Positions 43,427 to 55,537 are shown, counted from the first letter of the stretch. The stretch is DNA of 64,000 nucleotides from Aedes albopictus (GCF_035046485.1 NC_085138.1:19473440-19537439), one strand, 5' to 3'. The notes: generated by a model from the letters alone, not told the origin. Program-made: numbers and translations.

Positions 43427-46219
43427 AATCGAAATCGAATCGAAATCGAATCAAAATCTAATCGAAATCGAATCGAAATCGAAATCGAATCGAAATTGAA
43501 TCGAAATTGAATCGAAATCGAATCGAATCGAAATCGAATCGAATCGAAATCGAATCGAAATCGAATCGAAATCGAATCGAAATCGAATCGAAATCGAATC
43601 GAAATCGAATCGAAATCGAATCGAAATCGAATCGAAATCGAATCGAAATCGAATCGAAATCGAATCGAAATCGAATCGAAATCGAATCGAAATCGAATCG
43701 AAATCGAATCGAAATCGAATCGAAATCGAATCGAAATCGAATCGAAATCGAATCGAAATCGAATCGAAATCGAATCGAAATCGAAATCGAATCGAAATCG
43801 AATCGAAATCGAATCGAAATCGAATCGAAATCGAATCGAAATCGAATCGAAATCGAATCGAAATCGAATCGAAATCGAAATCGAATCAAAATCGAATCGA
43901 AATCGAATCGAAATCGAATCGAAATCGAATCGAAATCGAATCGAAATCGAATCGAAATCGAATCGAAATCGAATCGAAATCGAATCGAAATCGAATCGAA
44001 ATCGAATCGAAATCTAATCGAAATCGAATCGAAATCGAATCGAAATCGAATCGAAATCGAATCGAAATCGAATCGAAATCGAATCGAAATCGAATCGAAA
44101 TCGAATCGAAATCGAATCGAAATCGAATCGAAATCGAAATCGAATCGAAATCGAATCGAAATCGAATCGAAATCGAATCGAAATCGAATCGAAATCGAAT
44201 CGAAATCGAATCGAAATCGAATCGAAATCGAATCGAAATCGAATCGAAATCGAAATCGAATCGAAATCGAATCGAAATCGAATCGAAATCGAATCGAAAT
44301 CGAATAGAAATCGAATCGAAATCGAATCGAAATCGAATCGAAATTGAAATCGAATCGAAATCGAATCGAAATCGAATCGAAATCGAATCGAAATCGAAAT
44401 CGAATCGAAATCGAATCGAAATCGAATCGAAATCGAATCGAAATCGAATCGAAATCGAATCGAAATCGAATCGAAATCGAATCGAAATCGAATCGAAATC
44501 GAATCGAAATCGAATCGAAATCGAATCGAAATCGAATCGAAATCGAAATCGAATCGAAATCGAATCGAAATCGAATCGAAATCGAATCGAAATCGAATCG
44601 AAATCGAATCGAAATCGAATCGAAATCGAATCGAAATCGAATCGAAATCGAATCGAAATCGAATCGAATCGAAATCGAATCGAAATCGAATCGAAATCGA
44701 ATCGAAATCGAATCGAAATCGAATCGAAATCGAATCGAAATCGAATCGAAATCGAATCGAAATCGAATCGAAATCGAATCGAAATCGAATCGAAATCGAA
44801 TCGAAATCGAATCGTAATCGAATCGTAATCGAATCGAAATCGAATCGAATCGAAATCGAATCGAAATCGAATCGAAATCGAATCGAAATCGAATCGAAAT
44901 CGAATCGAAATCGAATCGAAATCGAATCGAAATCGAATCGAAATCGAATCGAAATCGAATCGAAATCGAATCGAAATCGAATCGAAATCGAATCGAAATC
45001 GAAATGAAATCGAATCGAAATCGAATCGAAATCGAATCGAAATCGAATCGAAATCGAATCGAAATCGAATCGAAATCGAATCGAAATCGAAATCGAATCG
45101 AAATCGAATCGAAATCGAATCGAAATCGAATCGAAATCGAATCGAAATCGAATCGAAATCGAATCGAAATCGAATCGAAATCGAATCGAAATCGAATCGA
45201 AATCGAATCGAAATCGAATCGAAATCGAATCGAAATCGAATCGAAATCGAATCGAAATCGAATCGAAATCGAATCGAAATCGAATTGAAATCGAATCGAA
45301 ATCGAATCGAAATCGAATCGAAATCGAATCGAAATCGAATCGAAATCGAATCGAAATCGAATCGAAATCGAATCGAAATCGAATCGAAATCGAATCGAAA
45401 TCGAATCGAAATCGAATCGAAATCGAATCGAAATCGAATCGAATCGAAATCGAATCGTAATCGAATCGAAATCGAATCGAATCGAATCGAATCGAAATCG
45501 AATCGAAATCGAATCGAAATCGAATCGAAATCGAATCGAAATCGAATCGAAATCGAATCGAAATCGAATCGAAATCGAATCAAAATCGAATCGAAATCGA
45601 ATCGAAATCGAATCGAAATCGAATCGAAATCGAATCGAAATCGAATCGAAATCGAATCGAAATCGAATCGAAATCGAATCGAAATCGAATCGAAATCGAA
45701 TCGAAATCGAAATCGAATCGAAATCGAATCGAAATCGAATCGAAATCGAATCGAAATCGAATCGAAATCGAATCGAAATCGAATCGAAATCGAATCGAAA
45801 TCGAATCGAAATCGAATCGAAATCGAATCGAAATCGAATCGAAATCGAATCGAAATCGAATCGAAATCGAAATCGAATCGAAATCGAATCGAAATCGAAT
45901 CGAAATCGAATCGAAATCGAATCGAAATCGAATCGAAATCGAATCGAAATCGAATCGAAATCGAATCGAAATCGAATCGAAATCGAATCGAAATCGAATC
46001 GAAATCGAATCGAAATCGAATCGAAATCGAATCGAAATCGAATCGAAATCGAATCGAAATCGAATCGAAATCGAATCGAAATCGAATCGAAATCGAATCG
46101 AAATCGAATCGAAATCGAATCGAAATCGAATCGAAATCGAATCGAAATCGAATCGAAATCGTATCGAAATCGAATCGGAATCGAATCGGAATCGAATCGA
46201 AATCGAATCAAAATCGAAT
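43427..46219. repeat. 11-bp satellite, higher-order unit 2
   Basis: 2.79 kb of AAATCGAATCG. Variant markers at 44306, 44345, 44815, 45005, 45286 and 46161-46200 match those of unit 1 at offsets of about 2,881-2,908 bp. The first about 120 bp (AATCTAATCG, two AAATTGAATCG, doubled AATCG) match unit 3 instead. The long frames, up to 925 aa on the minus strand, are the repeating peptide RFDFDSISIRF. Confidence 0.95.
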
Positions 46220-46319
46220 TTTGAATTGATGACAAATAAAATGGTTTTCTAGTGCAATTTCCTTGAATTCTCAGAGTGTTCTTTGTATCATTTTTAATTC
46301 CAAATGGTTTCTAATTAAA
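46220..46319. repeat. Satellite spacer, copy 3
   Basis: Matches 43327-43426 throughout by eye, 2,893 bp away. Separates units 2 and 3. Confidence 0.9.
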
Positions 46320-48664
46320 ATCGAAATCGAATCGAAATCGAATCAAAATCTAATCGAAATCGAATCGAAATCGAAATCGAATCGAAATTGAATCGAAATT
46401 GAATCGAAATCGAATCGAATCGAAATCGAATCGAATCGAAATCGAATCGAAATCGAATCGAAATCGAATCGAAATCGAATCGAAATCGAATCGAAATCGA
46501 ATCGAAATCGAATCGAAATCGAATCGAAATCGAATCGAAATCGAATCGAAATCGAATCGAAATCGAATCGAAATCGAATCGAAATCGAATCGAAATCGAA
46601 TCGAAATCGAATCGAAATCGAATCGAAATCGAATCGAAATCGAATCGAAATCGAAATCGAATCGAAATCGAATCGAAATCGAATCGAAATCGAATCGAAA
46701 TCGAATCGAAATCGAATCGAAATCGAATCGAAATCGAATCGAAATCGAATCGAAATCGAATCGAAATCGAATCGAAATCGAATCGAAATCGAATCGAAAT
46801 CGAAATCGAATCGAAATCGAATCGAAATCGAATCGAAATCGAATCGAAATCGAATCGAAATCGAATCGAAATCGAATCGAAATCGAATCGAAATCGAATC
46901 GAAATCGAATCGAAATCGAATCGAAATCGAATCGAAATCGAATCGAAATCGAATCGAAATCGAATCGAAATCGAATCGAAATCGAATCGAAATCGAATCG
47001 AAATCGAATCGAAATCGAATCGAAATCGAATCGAAATCGAATCGAAATCGAATCGAAATCGAATCGAAATCGAAATCGAATCAAATCGAAATCGAATCGA
47101 AATCGAATCGAAATCGAATCGAAATCGAAATCGAATCGAAATCGAATCGAAATCGAATCGAAATCGAATCGAAATCGAATCGAAATCGAATCGAAATCGA
47201 ATCGAAATCGAATCGAAATCGAATCGAAATCGAATCGAAATCGAATCGAAATCGAATCGAAATCGAATCGAAATCGAATCGAAATCGAATCGAAATCGAA
47301 TCGAAATCGAATCGAAATCGAATCGAAATCGAATCGAAATCGAATCGAAATCGAATCGAAATCGAATCGAAATCGAATCGAAATCGAATCGAAATCGAAT
47401 CGAAATCGAATCGAAATCGAATCGAAATCGAAATCGAATCGAAATCGAATCGAAATCGAATCGAAATCGAATCGAAATCGAATCGAAATCGAATCGAAAT
47501 CGAATCGAAATCGAATCGAAATCGAATCGAAATCGAATCGAAATCGAATTGAAATCGAATCGAAATCGAATCGAAATCGAATCGAAATCGAATCGAAATC
47601 GAATCGAAATCGAATCGAAATCGAATCGAAATCGAATCGAAATCGAATCGAAATCGAATCGAAATCGAATCGAAATCGAATCGAAATCGAATCGAATCGA
47701 AATCGAATCGAAATCGAATCGAAATCGAATCGAAATCGAATCGAAATCGAATCGAAATCGAATCGAAATCGAATCGAAATCGAATCGAAATCGAATCGAA
47801 ATCGAATCGAAATCGAATCGAAATCGAATCGAAATCGAATCGAAATCGAATCGAAATCGAATCGAAATCGAATCGAAATCGAATCGAAATCGAATCGAAA
47901 TCGAATCGAAATCGAATCGAAATCGAATCGAATTCGAATCGAAATCGAATCGAAATCGAATCGAAATCGAATCGAAATCGAATCGAAGTCGAATCGAAAT
48001 CGAATCGAAATCGAATCGAAATCGAATCGAAATCGAATCGAAATCGAATCAAAATCGAATCGAAATCGAATCGAATCGAATCGAATCGAAATCGAATCGA
48101 AATCGAATCGAAATCGAATCGAAATCGAATCGAAATCGAATCGAAATCGAATCGAAATCGAATCGAAATCGAATCGAAATCGAATCGAAATCGAATCGAA
48201 ATCGAATCGAAATTGAATCGAAATCGAATCGAAATCGAATCGAAATCGAATCGAAATCGAATCGAAATCGAATCGAAACCGAATCGAAATCGAATCGAAA
48301 TCGAATCGAATCGAAATCGAATCGAAATCGAATCGAAATCGAAATTGAAATCGAATCGAAATCGAATCGAAATCGAATCGAAATCGAATCGAAATCGAAT
48401 CGAAATCGAATCGAAATCGAATCGAAATCGAATCGAAATCGAATCGAAATCGAATCGAAATCGAATCGAAATCGAATCGAAATCGAATCGAAATCGAATC
48501 GAAATCGAATCGAAATCGAATCGAAATCGAATCGAAATCGAATCGAAATCGAATCGAAATCGAATCGAAATCGAATCGAAATCGAATCGAAATCGAATCG
48601 AAATCGAATCGCAATCGAATCGAAATCGAATCGAAATCGAATCGGAATCGAATCGAAATCGAAT
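46320..48664. repeat. 11-bp satellite, higher-order unit 3 (partial or diverged)
   Basis: 2.34 kb of the same 11-bp repeat. It begins with the unit-2 start markers, but the later markers differ (AATCAAATCG at 47080, GAATTCGAATCG at 47931, GAAGTCG at 47986, AAACCG at 48277, CGCAATCG at 48610). It ends at AATAGC, where the sequence becomes unique. Confidence 0.95.
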
Positions 48665-49019
48665 AGCATTTTGCAGCTTGTTTTCTTTTTTGGGTGTCTA
48701 CAGTCTAACTGTTATACGCACAGTGGCGCCAACAAATGTCACTCCTTTGACATTCTGGCAGTTGCATCAATACATGCATGCAACAATGTACTGTCAAATC
48801 CTGTCAAAACAAGGCAAATCGAGATCGAGTCTTCGTTTTTGCATGGGTGACGCATAAATTACGTCGAACTCAAGTATGAAATGCTGAATTCATTTATGTT
48901 TTCCGTCACGATGGTTATGTGTCAAAACCATAAAATAAATCAAAACAGACATTCATTTTCACATGTCATCGCATAAATGCCCCCAAAGATTAAGGTGAAA
49001 GTCTTAAACTTTATACCTG
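48665..49019. other. Right flank of the satellite, no gene seen
   Basis: Unique-looking sequence containing several direct AAATGTCAC/CTGTCAAA-like words. No supported feature. Confidence 0.35.
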
Positions 49020-49813
49020 CTCATTCGTGTTTCGTAACATCGATGCATTCAAAACAGAGCAGAACGCATTTACGCACACCACCGCACGTCCAGTTCATGC
49101 AAAGCGCGTTCGTGTCACACAGGCAGCATCTCGAGTCAAAATAAACGCTCCGATGTGTTGGTGCAAGCGCGCGCGTTCGTATCGCCTAGCAGCAGCAGCA
49201 GCAGCAGCACAGCAATCGAGTGCTGCTTTGATGATGGTGAACTTTTTTCCAAAACCGCGAACACCACAGCAGTGAGGACGGGAATTTTCTGTCAATATTT
49301 ACGCCAATTTGTCGCGCTCGAAAGTGGTCAAAGTGCGTCGCAAAGTGTAGCCGGGAATGTTCCGCGTCGGAAGCGAATGAATGCGGGCGGTTCCGTGTCG
49401 GATTCGGCGGTGAAAAAGTGGATTTTCTTCGGTGGGTTTTGTGGCCCCGTTCCATAGTCGAACCGAGAGCTGATTGGGTCTACGCCGTGTAGTCGTCGGT
49501 GGCGGAGCCAAGAGTTGTTGGTCGGGTGTTTGACAGACGGAGTTGGCTGCGCCAGACGCCATTTTAGAATTTTTATTTTGCCTTCAAGTGCGAAGAGCGG
49601 GCTGTATTTTGCTTGGAGTAAAGTGAAAATATTATCTTGTGTGGAAAAGTTGTGGAATTCTGAGCGAGTTGGGGTGTTATGTAAATTAGTGAATTGGGAA
49701 GTGAGTGAAATTTCGAGGGAACATGGGCAGTGAAGGAGATACATTTGGCGGTTTTGCGTTGGCAGTGGAGTGGAGGAAATAAGTGACTGGCAAGGTGAAA
49801 AGTGCTGATTGAG
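49020..49813 (+). promoter_or_regulatory. Possible TATA-less promoter and non-coding first exon
   Basis: A block richer in G+C and CpG than its surroundings, with GCGCGCG motifs, an (AGC)n run at 49189-49209, then 5'UTR-like purine-rich DNA with repeated AGTGAA words. It ends in a strong donor GAG|GTAAGA at 49813/49814. No coding frame is convincing. If real, the coding exons lie downstream, beyond the window or in repeats. It is inferred from composition and the donor only. Confidence 0.3.
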
Positions 49814-50699
49814 GTAAGAACCGTGAGTGCTTTCAAGTGACCTGGATTTATGCTTTTCGAAATGGAATTTTTATTAGTGAGTTGTATCTGTGTACAAGGC
49901 AACCAGTTTCTCTAGGTTTGCAGTACAGTTAGAAGCGAGAGCGAGCTGCGTTATGCACCGAGGGATCCAGCGAACGAATTATGTTTTTTTCTTGTTTATC
50001 GAACGTGTACGCAAGAGCAGTGTTTTTGTTGTGGATGCAAATCTCATTAGGTTGAGGTTATGCCCCCAATGACCGCATAGCATTCAGTCTGTCTTTCTGT
50101 CAATCTGTCTCCTGTCAGTCTGCGTTAATTAGGCAATTTGCTATCTGCCTTGTGCAGTTGCTGCCTGCATATGGCTCAAGGCCGCCGCTAGACGTCGTCA
50201 TTTGGAACCCTTGTTGTTCTACGTTGATGACAGCTGCGCTAGCTTTGACCCCCTTTTGCGGCAGAGATAAAAAAATGAGTGCCTGCAATGGTCTACTTTG
50301 ACCGACCCTGGTATATGGAAACGCAACCATTCTAGATGTGCATTATGCCTTGTTTGTGAGACGTGGATTAAGAGAAACTAGCGCAGTAAACTTCAAAACA
50401 GCAGTGGAAATTTTGGTAGATAAAAAAAGACACGAAACGAAACTAGGGCTCTTGCAGCTACTTTTTGCATACCCATCATCCAACTCATTAGTGTAGTGGT
50501 TTCGCCTTAACCCTTTTCTACCTTGCGTGCAGTGCACTATGGGCCCATAGCTGAATGCAGAGGGACAAAAATGTTTTTGACGATATCGACTTTAGTGGAA
50601 GCGAATTTGATTTCATGCGATACAGGGAGGGATAATGTTAGTAACGGAAAAGTCCGCTCAATCTTCAAAGAGGGAACCTTGCAAGAAATGGCTAAAGAA
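49814..50699. other. Non-coding DNA (intronic if the preceding exon is real)
   Basis: Contains a short imperfect (CTGT)n tract at 50089-50122. Short ORFs only. Confidence 0.35.
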
Positions 50700-50965
50700 A
50701 ATCTTTGTTAAATCCTTGGAGGAATTCCATGAGAAACCACTGGACGAATCCCAAAAATTAATCCCCAGAAAACTCTTGAAAGAATCCCTGAGAAATTCCT
50801 GATGAAATTCCATCAAATATTCCTAGAGAAATCCTGAATGAATTACCGGTAAATCGTAGAAGTTAATTTCTAAGTAATTTCTAGCAAAACCACCAAAGGA
50901 CTATTCTAATTATTTTTTCAATAATTCCGTCAGGACTTCTTTCTGAAACTTCTTCGGAAATACCT
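50700..50965 (+). repeat. Degenerate GAATTCC-type array
   Basis: A-rich orientation (CTTGGAGGAATTCCATGAG, GAAATTCCTGATGAAATTCC). Confidence 0.65.
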
Positions 50966-50984
50966 CTTCTTATTCAGTTTAATT

Positions 50985-51275
50985 TCCCGAGCTCGGCCGT
51001 GCAGATCTCGTTTTTTTTAACCGAGACTTAGCTAACAAAGTGGACGGTTTCTTGGCAACAAGTACTGATTCTCGGTATGTTTAATTCTTATGTGAGCGAC
51101 AGGATACCCGGATACCCAGCACTCATTTAAAATACACAGTATAGAAAAAAGCAAAAAGTTTGTCGGACACATTACGGTTAAACTGAGATCTCATGAAAAC
51201 ATTTGATTGACAACTCAACTGTGCAAATCTCGGCGTCCGTAAACCGAGATTCGGCATTCTAAATTAATTGCGATG
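50985..51275. repeat. Short repeat with AAATCTCGG / CCGAGA modules
   Basis: GTGCAGATCTCG (51019-51030) and GTGCAAATCTCGG (51223-51235), each followed by ACCGAGA, are direct copies near the two ends of a 290-bp block. Probably a transposon relic. Confidence 0.4.
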
Positions 51276-51284
51276 AAATGCATC

Positions 51285-52105
51285 CCAGAATTTCTCACAA
51301 AATTCCTTTTGTATTGACATTTTTCTTGGTATTCCTTTTTTTTCATCCCATTTCTATCGGAGAGTCGTTTGCATTCCTATCAGCATTTTTCCATGATACG
51401 TCCAATTCCATACGGGATTTTTTCTTGAGAATCTTTCAGTCTGGATATCTGAACTCCGATCGATTTCTTCTCTTCCAGAGGTTTTCCCGGAGATCCCCCT
51501 GCGTTTTTCCCAAACATATTCTCGTAGAATTTCTATCAGGATTCTCCACAGAGTCTTTCTGAGGATTCCTCTTGAAGATTTTCCGCAATTTCTTCCGGTG
51601 TTCCTGTTGGAACTTCTCCAGGAAGTTTTCTCGAGATATCTTCAAGCGTTGCTACATAAGTTATTTCAAAGATTTGTACTAGAGCTAAGATTTTTAAGGA
51701 ATATTACATGAATTTTCTGTAGGAGTTCCACCCGGGATTTCTTCCGAAATGTATCTTGTAATTTTATAAAGATATTTCCATGAACATTTTTGTAGAGCTT
51801 CTCCCTGGATTTCTACAGGAGTTTCAGCTGGGATATTTCCTCAAGGTTCTCGAGGGATTTCTTTTAAACTTTCGCCTGAGATTTCCATCGGAGTTTCTCC
51901 CGGAACTACTCTAAAAAGATTCCTTCCGTCGATGGTCCTGGGATGTCTCTCATAGTTTTTCTCCTAAGATTGTTTCCGGAGTGCTTTTTAGGATTTCTGC
52001 AGGAGCTGTTGCTGATATTTATCATGGTGTTCTTCCCGTGATTTATTTCGGAGCTTTCTCCAGGCCTTTCCTCATATTTGTTTACCGGATCCCAACAGGC
52101 TTGAT
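51285..52105 (-). repeat. Degenerate GAATTCC-type array
   Basis: T-rich orientation (TTTCTCCAGGAAGTTTTCTC, TTTCTACAGGAGTTTC). ORFs of 77-94 aa are repeat translations. Confidence 0.65.
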
Positions 52106-52711
52106 AATCCTCCTCGAAATCAGAAGAGTTTTGCAACATGCTCTAGAGCGGTGTTTTGCTTTTGCCTCGTCGCGAAGGAGCGAACGAACCCCAAACAGAG
52201 AAGCAATAAAAACTGAGCGAGGAAGAGGGGAACGAAAAACGAGCCGATGATTATTTCGGGTTTTTGAGTGCGATTTTCGCCTCGAGAGTCTTTCTTTGTA
52301 TAAGAGTGGAACTCGCGAGAGCTTTTTGAGTGTGAGTGGACGTGAGAAACACAACAAGCAATTATGAGTGTTGGACGAACTCCTCGCTGCGCGGCATGCT
52401 CGCGCTCGGTGCTGTTGAGGATTTGCGTTGTGATTTCTAAGTTTTATTTTCACTTCTCAGAAAATCGCCAAAATCGCTTCCTCATTTTCTCGCGAGGGAG
52501 TTTCTGTCAAGCCTGGATCCCAATCCCAATGAAATTCTTCGAAAAATTACCAATGGAAATCCTTGACGAAATCCCTTTGGCATTCCTGCCAAAACTCTCA
52601 AAAAAACTCCCTATGGGTATGCAAACTGCAATTCCTGGGGAAAATCATAATTTAATTCTTGCACTGTTTAATTATGGAACACCTGCAGGACTTCCCAATG
52701 CATCTTCAGAA
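52106..52711. other. Mixed DNA, CpG-containing patch, no supported gene
   Basis: 52140-52440 is CpG-richer, with GCGAGAGC-like words and overlapping ORFs on both strands (123 aa minus, 119 aa plus) without domains. 52500-52710 returns to degenerate repeat-like sequence. Confidence 0.3.
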
Positions 52712-52714
52712 TTT

Positions 52715-52869
52715 CCCAGCTAACACAAAGTCGTGAATGATGTTGAATAGAATGCTAAAGTGGAGGCTATATGCGTACTTACTTCCATTTAACCGCGTGT
52801 AAAGTGTTCGTATATCGCCTCCACTTTAGCATCCTATTCAACATCATATGCGATCGTGTGTTGACTCGG
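52715..52869. mobile_element. 155-bp foldback MITE, CCCAGCTAACAC end, TT flanks
   Basis: Left CCCAGCTAACACAAAGTCG and right inverse CCGAGTCAACACACGATCG, with TT on both sides. Arms share GATGTTGAATAG-ATGCTAAAGTGGAGGC. Same family as 34640-34785, and sub-blocks are shared with the 1.08-kb element at 28110. Confidence 0.8.
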
Positions 52870-52874
52870 TTATT

Positions 52875-54425
52875 TTGAAAAGATTCCTGGAGGAATTAAT
52901 GAAGGATGACCTTTAAGATTTTTTTATAAAACTCTTGGAGAAATTACCAAGGGAACGTTTGCAAGAATCATAAATAAAATTCTTGAACAAGAACTTGCCA
53001 ATAGAAGTTCTAGTAGAATTCCTGAAGAGATTCCCAAAAGAACTCTTGGAGGATTTTCCGAAGGAACACCAGGATGAAGTTATTGTTGAACTTCTCAAGG
53101 AAATCTTTAGGAAAACTCCTAAAGAAATTTCCGACTGAACTCATGCAGATATTCTCAAAGAAACTTTTGAAGTATTTCCCTAAACAACTCCTGAAGAAAT
53201 TCCCTGTAAACTCCAGAATAAATTGTCGAAAAAGTTGAAAAAAATATCATTTGAACAATCCTAGTTAAATTGCCGATGTAATTCCTGCAGGAATCTCCTA
53301 TGTAAAGGAACTTCGAGAGAAATTTCTGAAGGAACTTCTAGAGAATCTTCCAAAGAAATTCCAATGGAACATCTGGAGAAATTTACAAAGAAACATTCAC
53401 ACTAATCTCCCAAAGAACTCCCGCGAAAGTTTTAAGGAACTTTTGAAGTAATTTGAGAAATTCCCAAAAAAAAACTTCTGAAAGAATTCCTAATGAAACT
53501 CTTTGAAGGAATTCCCAGTGGAGTCCTTGAAAAAATTCTCAAGAAAAATTTCAATCGAACTCTCACCCCACACCATGGTGCGATTAGAAGCTTAGTGACC
53601 CTAACCACACGGCTACAAGGCTCCACAAAAAGAATTTTCGAAGGATCTACTGGAGGAATTGGAGATGGAACATCTAAAGGAATTCTCGATAGACTCTCCT
53701 GGAGGAGAGTCCAGGAGTAATTCCCAATTGAATTCCTGGAGGAATTCCTAATGAAACTTTGGGAAAAAATCACAATGGGCCTCCTGTAGGAGTTCTCAAT
53801 GGATTTCGTGGAGAAATTCCCAATGTGAGATTTTTTTTAAAGAAACTCCTGAAATAATTATTGAAGGAACAACAGGTTTAGTTCCCGAGTGGAATTCCTG
53901 CAGGAACTCCTAATGGTACTCCTTGAGGAATTTCCAGATAGATTCCCGATAGAACTCCTGGAGAAATTCCCTTTGGTACTTTCGGAGAAATTCCTCAAAA
54001 AATCTCCTGAGGGATGTTTCAAGGAAATTCTGGAGTAATTTTTAAAAAAAACTACTGGAAAATTTTCCAAAAAAAAAACGATTGAAAAAAGCTTGAACCA
54101 ATTCCGGGAGGTTTTTTTTCAGGAAACTATTAGAAAAATTTCCTAAATAACTGTTGCAGAAATTTTGGATAAAATTCTTAAACAATTTTCCAAGCAATTG
54201 CTGCAGGCATCCCAGGTGGAACTACCAATAGAATTCCTAGAGAATTTATTAAGGGAATTCTCGGAAGAATTCTCAATAGACTATCTGGAGGAATGCTTAA
54301 TAAAATTCTGGGGAAAATTCACAATGGTACTCCTGCAGATATTTTCGATGGATTTCCTGGAGGAATTCTCTATGGATCTACTGGATGAATTCGCGATGGA
54401 GCTTTATTTAAAAAAGTTGGAGGGG
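52875..54425 (+). repeat. Degenerate GAATTCC-type array
   Basis: 1.55 kb, A-rich orientation, with CCTGGAGGAATTCC-type words, interrupted by a tRNA-like segment at 53551-53630. ORFs up to 113 aa are repeat translations. Confidence 0.75.
53551..53630 (-). other. tRNA-like segment (SINE head or pseudo-tRNA)
   Basis: On the minus strand GCCTTGTAGCCGTGTGGTTA (box A-like) and GAGAGTTCGATT (box B-like) are at tRNA spacing. Similar to the SINE head at 27998. The rest of a SINE is not seen. Confidence 0.45.
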
Positions 54426-54510
54426 TTGTATACTAGACACGACCGCAAGTCTGACGTTGAATAACGTCCGTTTATGCATTAGTTTCGATTATTGAATGCT
54501 GTATTAACAT

Positions 54511-55045
54511 GATGATGATGATGATTGTGTACCCACCATCAGCGCAAGGATTACCTATGGCTGCAGAGTCATACCGGAACGGAATGATCTACCTGATGGT
54601 TTGTTGTAGCAGGGTAAGCTAAATTCACTGGAGACCTTCGGAAAACAACATGATAATTGTTATCTCGTGACAAAGTCTGGCCACCCCACGAACATTTGCC
54701 CGGAAACCAGTTCATTTAACTTCCTTTGGCTACCCCTCCGAAATCCCCATATATGTCATGTTCAAATATAAAAAGTAATAATAAGGAACGAACTCACCGG
54801 GTAATCCAGCTGGTTTTCTATGTTTGGCTTTGGTCTCAGCATGCAAACGGTCCAACCATATTAAATGTGCACTCGTTCATACCACTCGCTGATTCTCCGA
54901 TCGTCCATCGAAGAATCCGAAAAAAATACATAAGCGAGAATAACCGACGCACTGAAAAACAATCTCTTGGATACTAGCATTTCCGAACTCGGAATAACGA
55001 CGAACACGAGCACCACGATGCGGGCAATGTGGTCTCTTGCCACCC
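54511..55045 (-). mobile_element. Non-LTR retroposon (535 bp), (ATC)n tail, 21-bp TSD
   Basis: The 21-nt sequence at 54490-54510 is repeated exactly at 55046-55066. The insert reads on the minus strand from GGTGGCAAGAGACC to a tail of (ATC)n, seen on the plus strand as GATGATGATGATGATTG at 54511. This is LINE-type integration. No RT sequence is retained. A 60-aa minus frame near the 5' end is not recognisable. Confidence 0.75.
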
Positions 55046-55066
55046 TATTGAATGCTGTATTAACAT

Positions 55067-55535
55067 TGATAAAAACTGTGATGTGAAATTTTGGTTTGAT
55101 TTAGTTTGATTGTAGACGGCAATTGATTGTGGAGTTTATTATTTACCATTATTTTCGATCCGATTCATTCCTTATGAACTTTGCCGTTCAATTTGAATAG
55201 GTCGTAAATTTGCTGGGATTCCTATACAGATACGACCTATTCAAATCGAACGTCAGAACTATTTAAACCTGTGTACTAGCCCAGCACTAGGTTTTCTTGG
55301 TTCACCATTTATGGACAGCCTAGGTACTGGTAGTCGTAACTAGTTTCTCTTTCATTAAACTATGTTGTTGCTCTCGAAATACAGTGAGTCAATTTGCAGA
55401 ATAATTTCAGCGGGCCAACTGTAGTTTACTAGACCTTTGAATTTCTTTGGATGCTAACAGGTAATTGTTTTGCGAAGAAAATTGATGCAGATTTCAAATC
55501 CTCTCGCACAATTTCTCTGGTTTTGCAGGTTTATA
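55067..55535. other. Non-coding DNA
   Basis: Contains inverted GACCTATTCAAAT / ATTTGAATAGGTC words at about 55190 and 55229. No gene seen. Confidence 0.35.
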
Positions 55536-55537
55536 TA

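Noticed and set aside
40951..48614. Very long ORFs (up to 925 aa) in the satellite
   Set aside because: They are translations of a stop-free 11-bp repeat in every frame on both strands. Peptides cycle with period 11 and no unique domain is present.
40029..48664. CRISPR-like direct repeat array
   Set aside because: The 11-bp units are contiguous without spacers of variable sequence, and the context is eukaryotic. It is satellite DNA.
52082..52723. Overlapping 119-123-aa ORFs on both strands near 52.2-52.7 kb
   Set aside because: CpG-rich patch open on both strands. No domain or codon-bias difference supports either.
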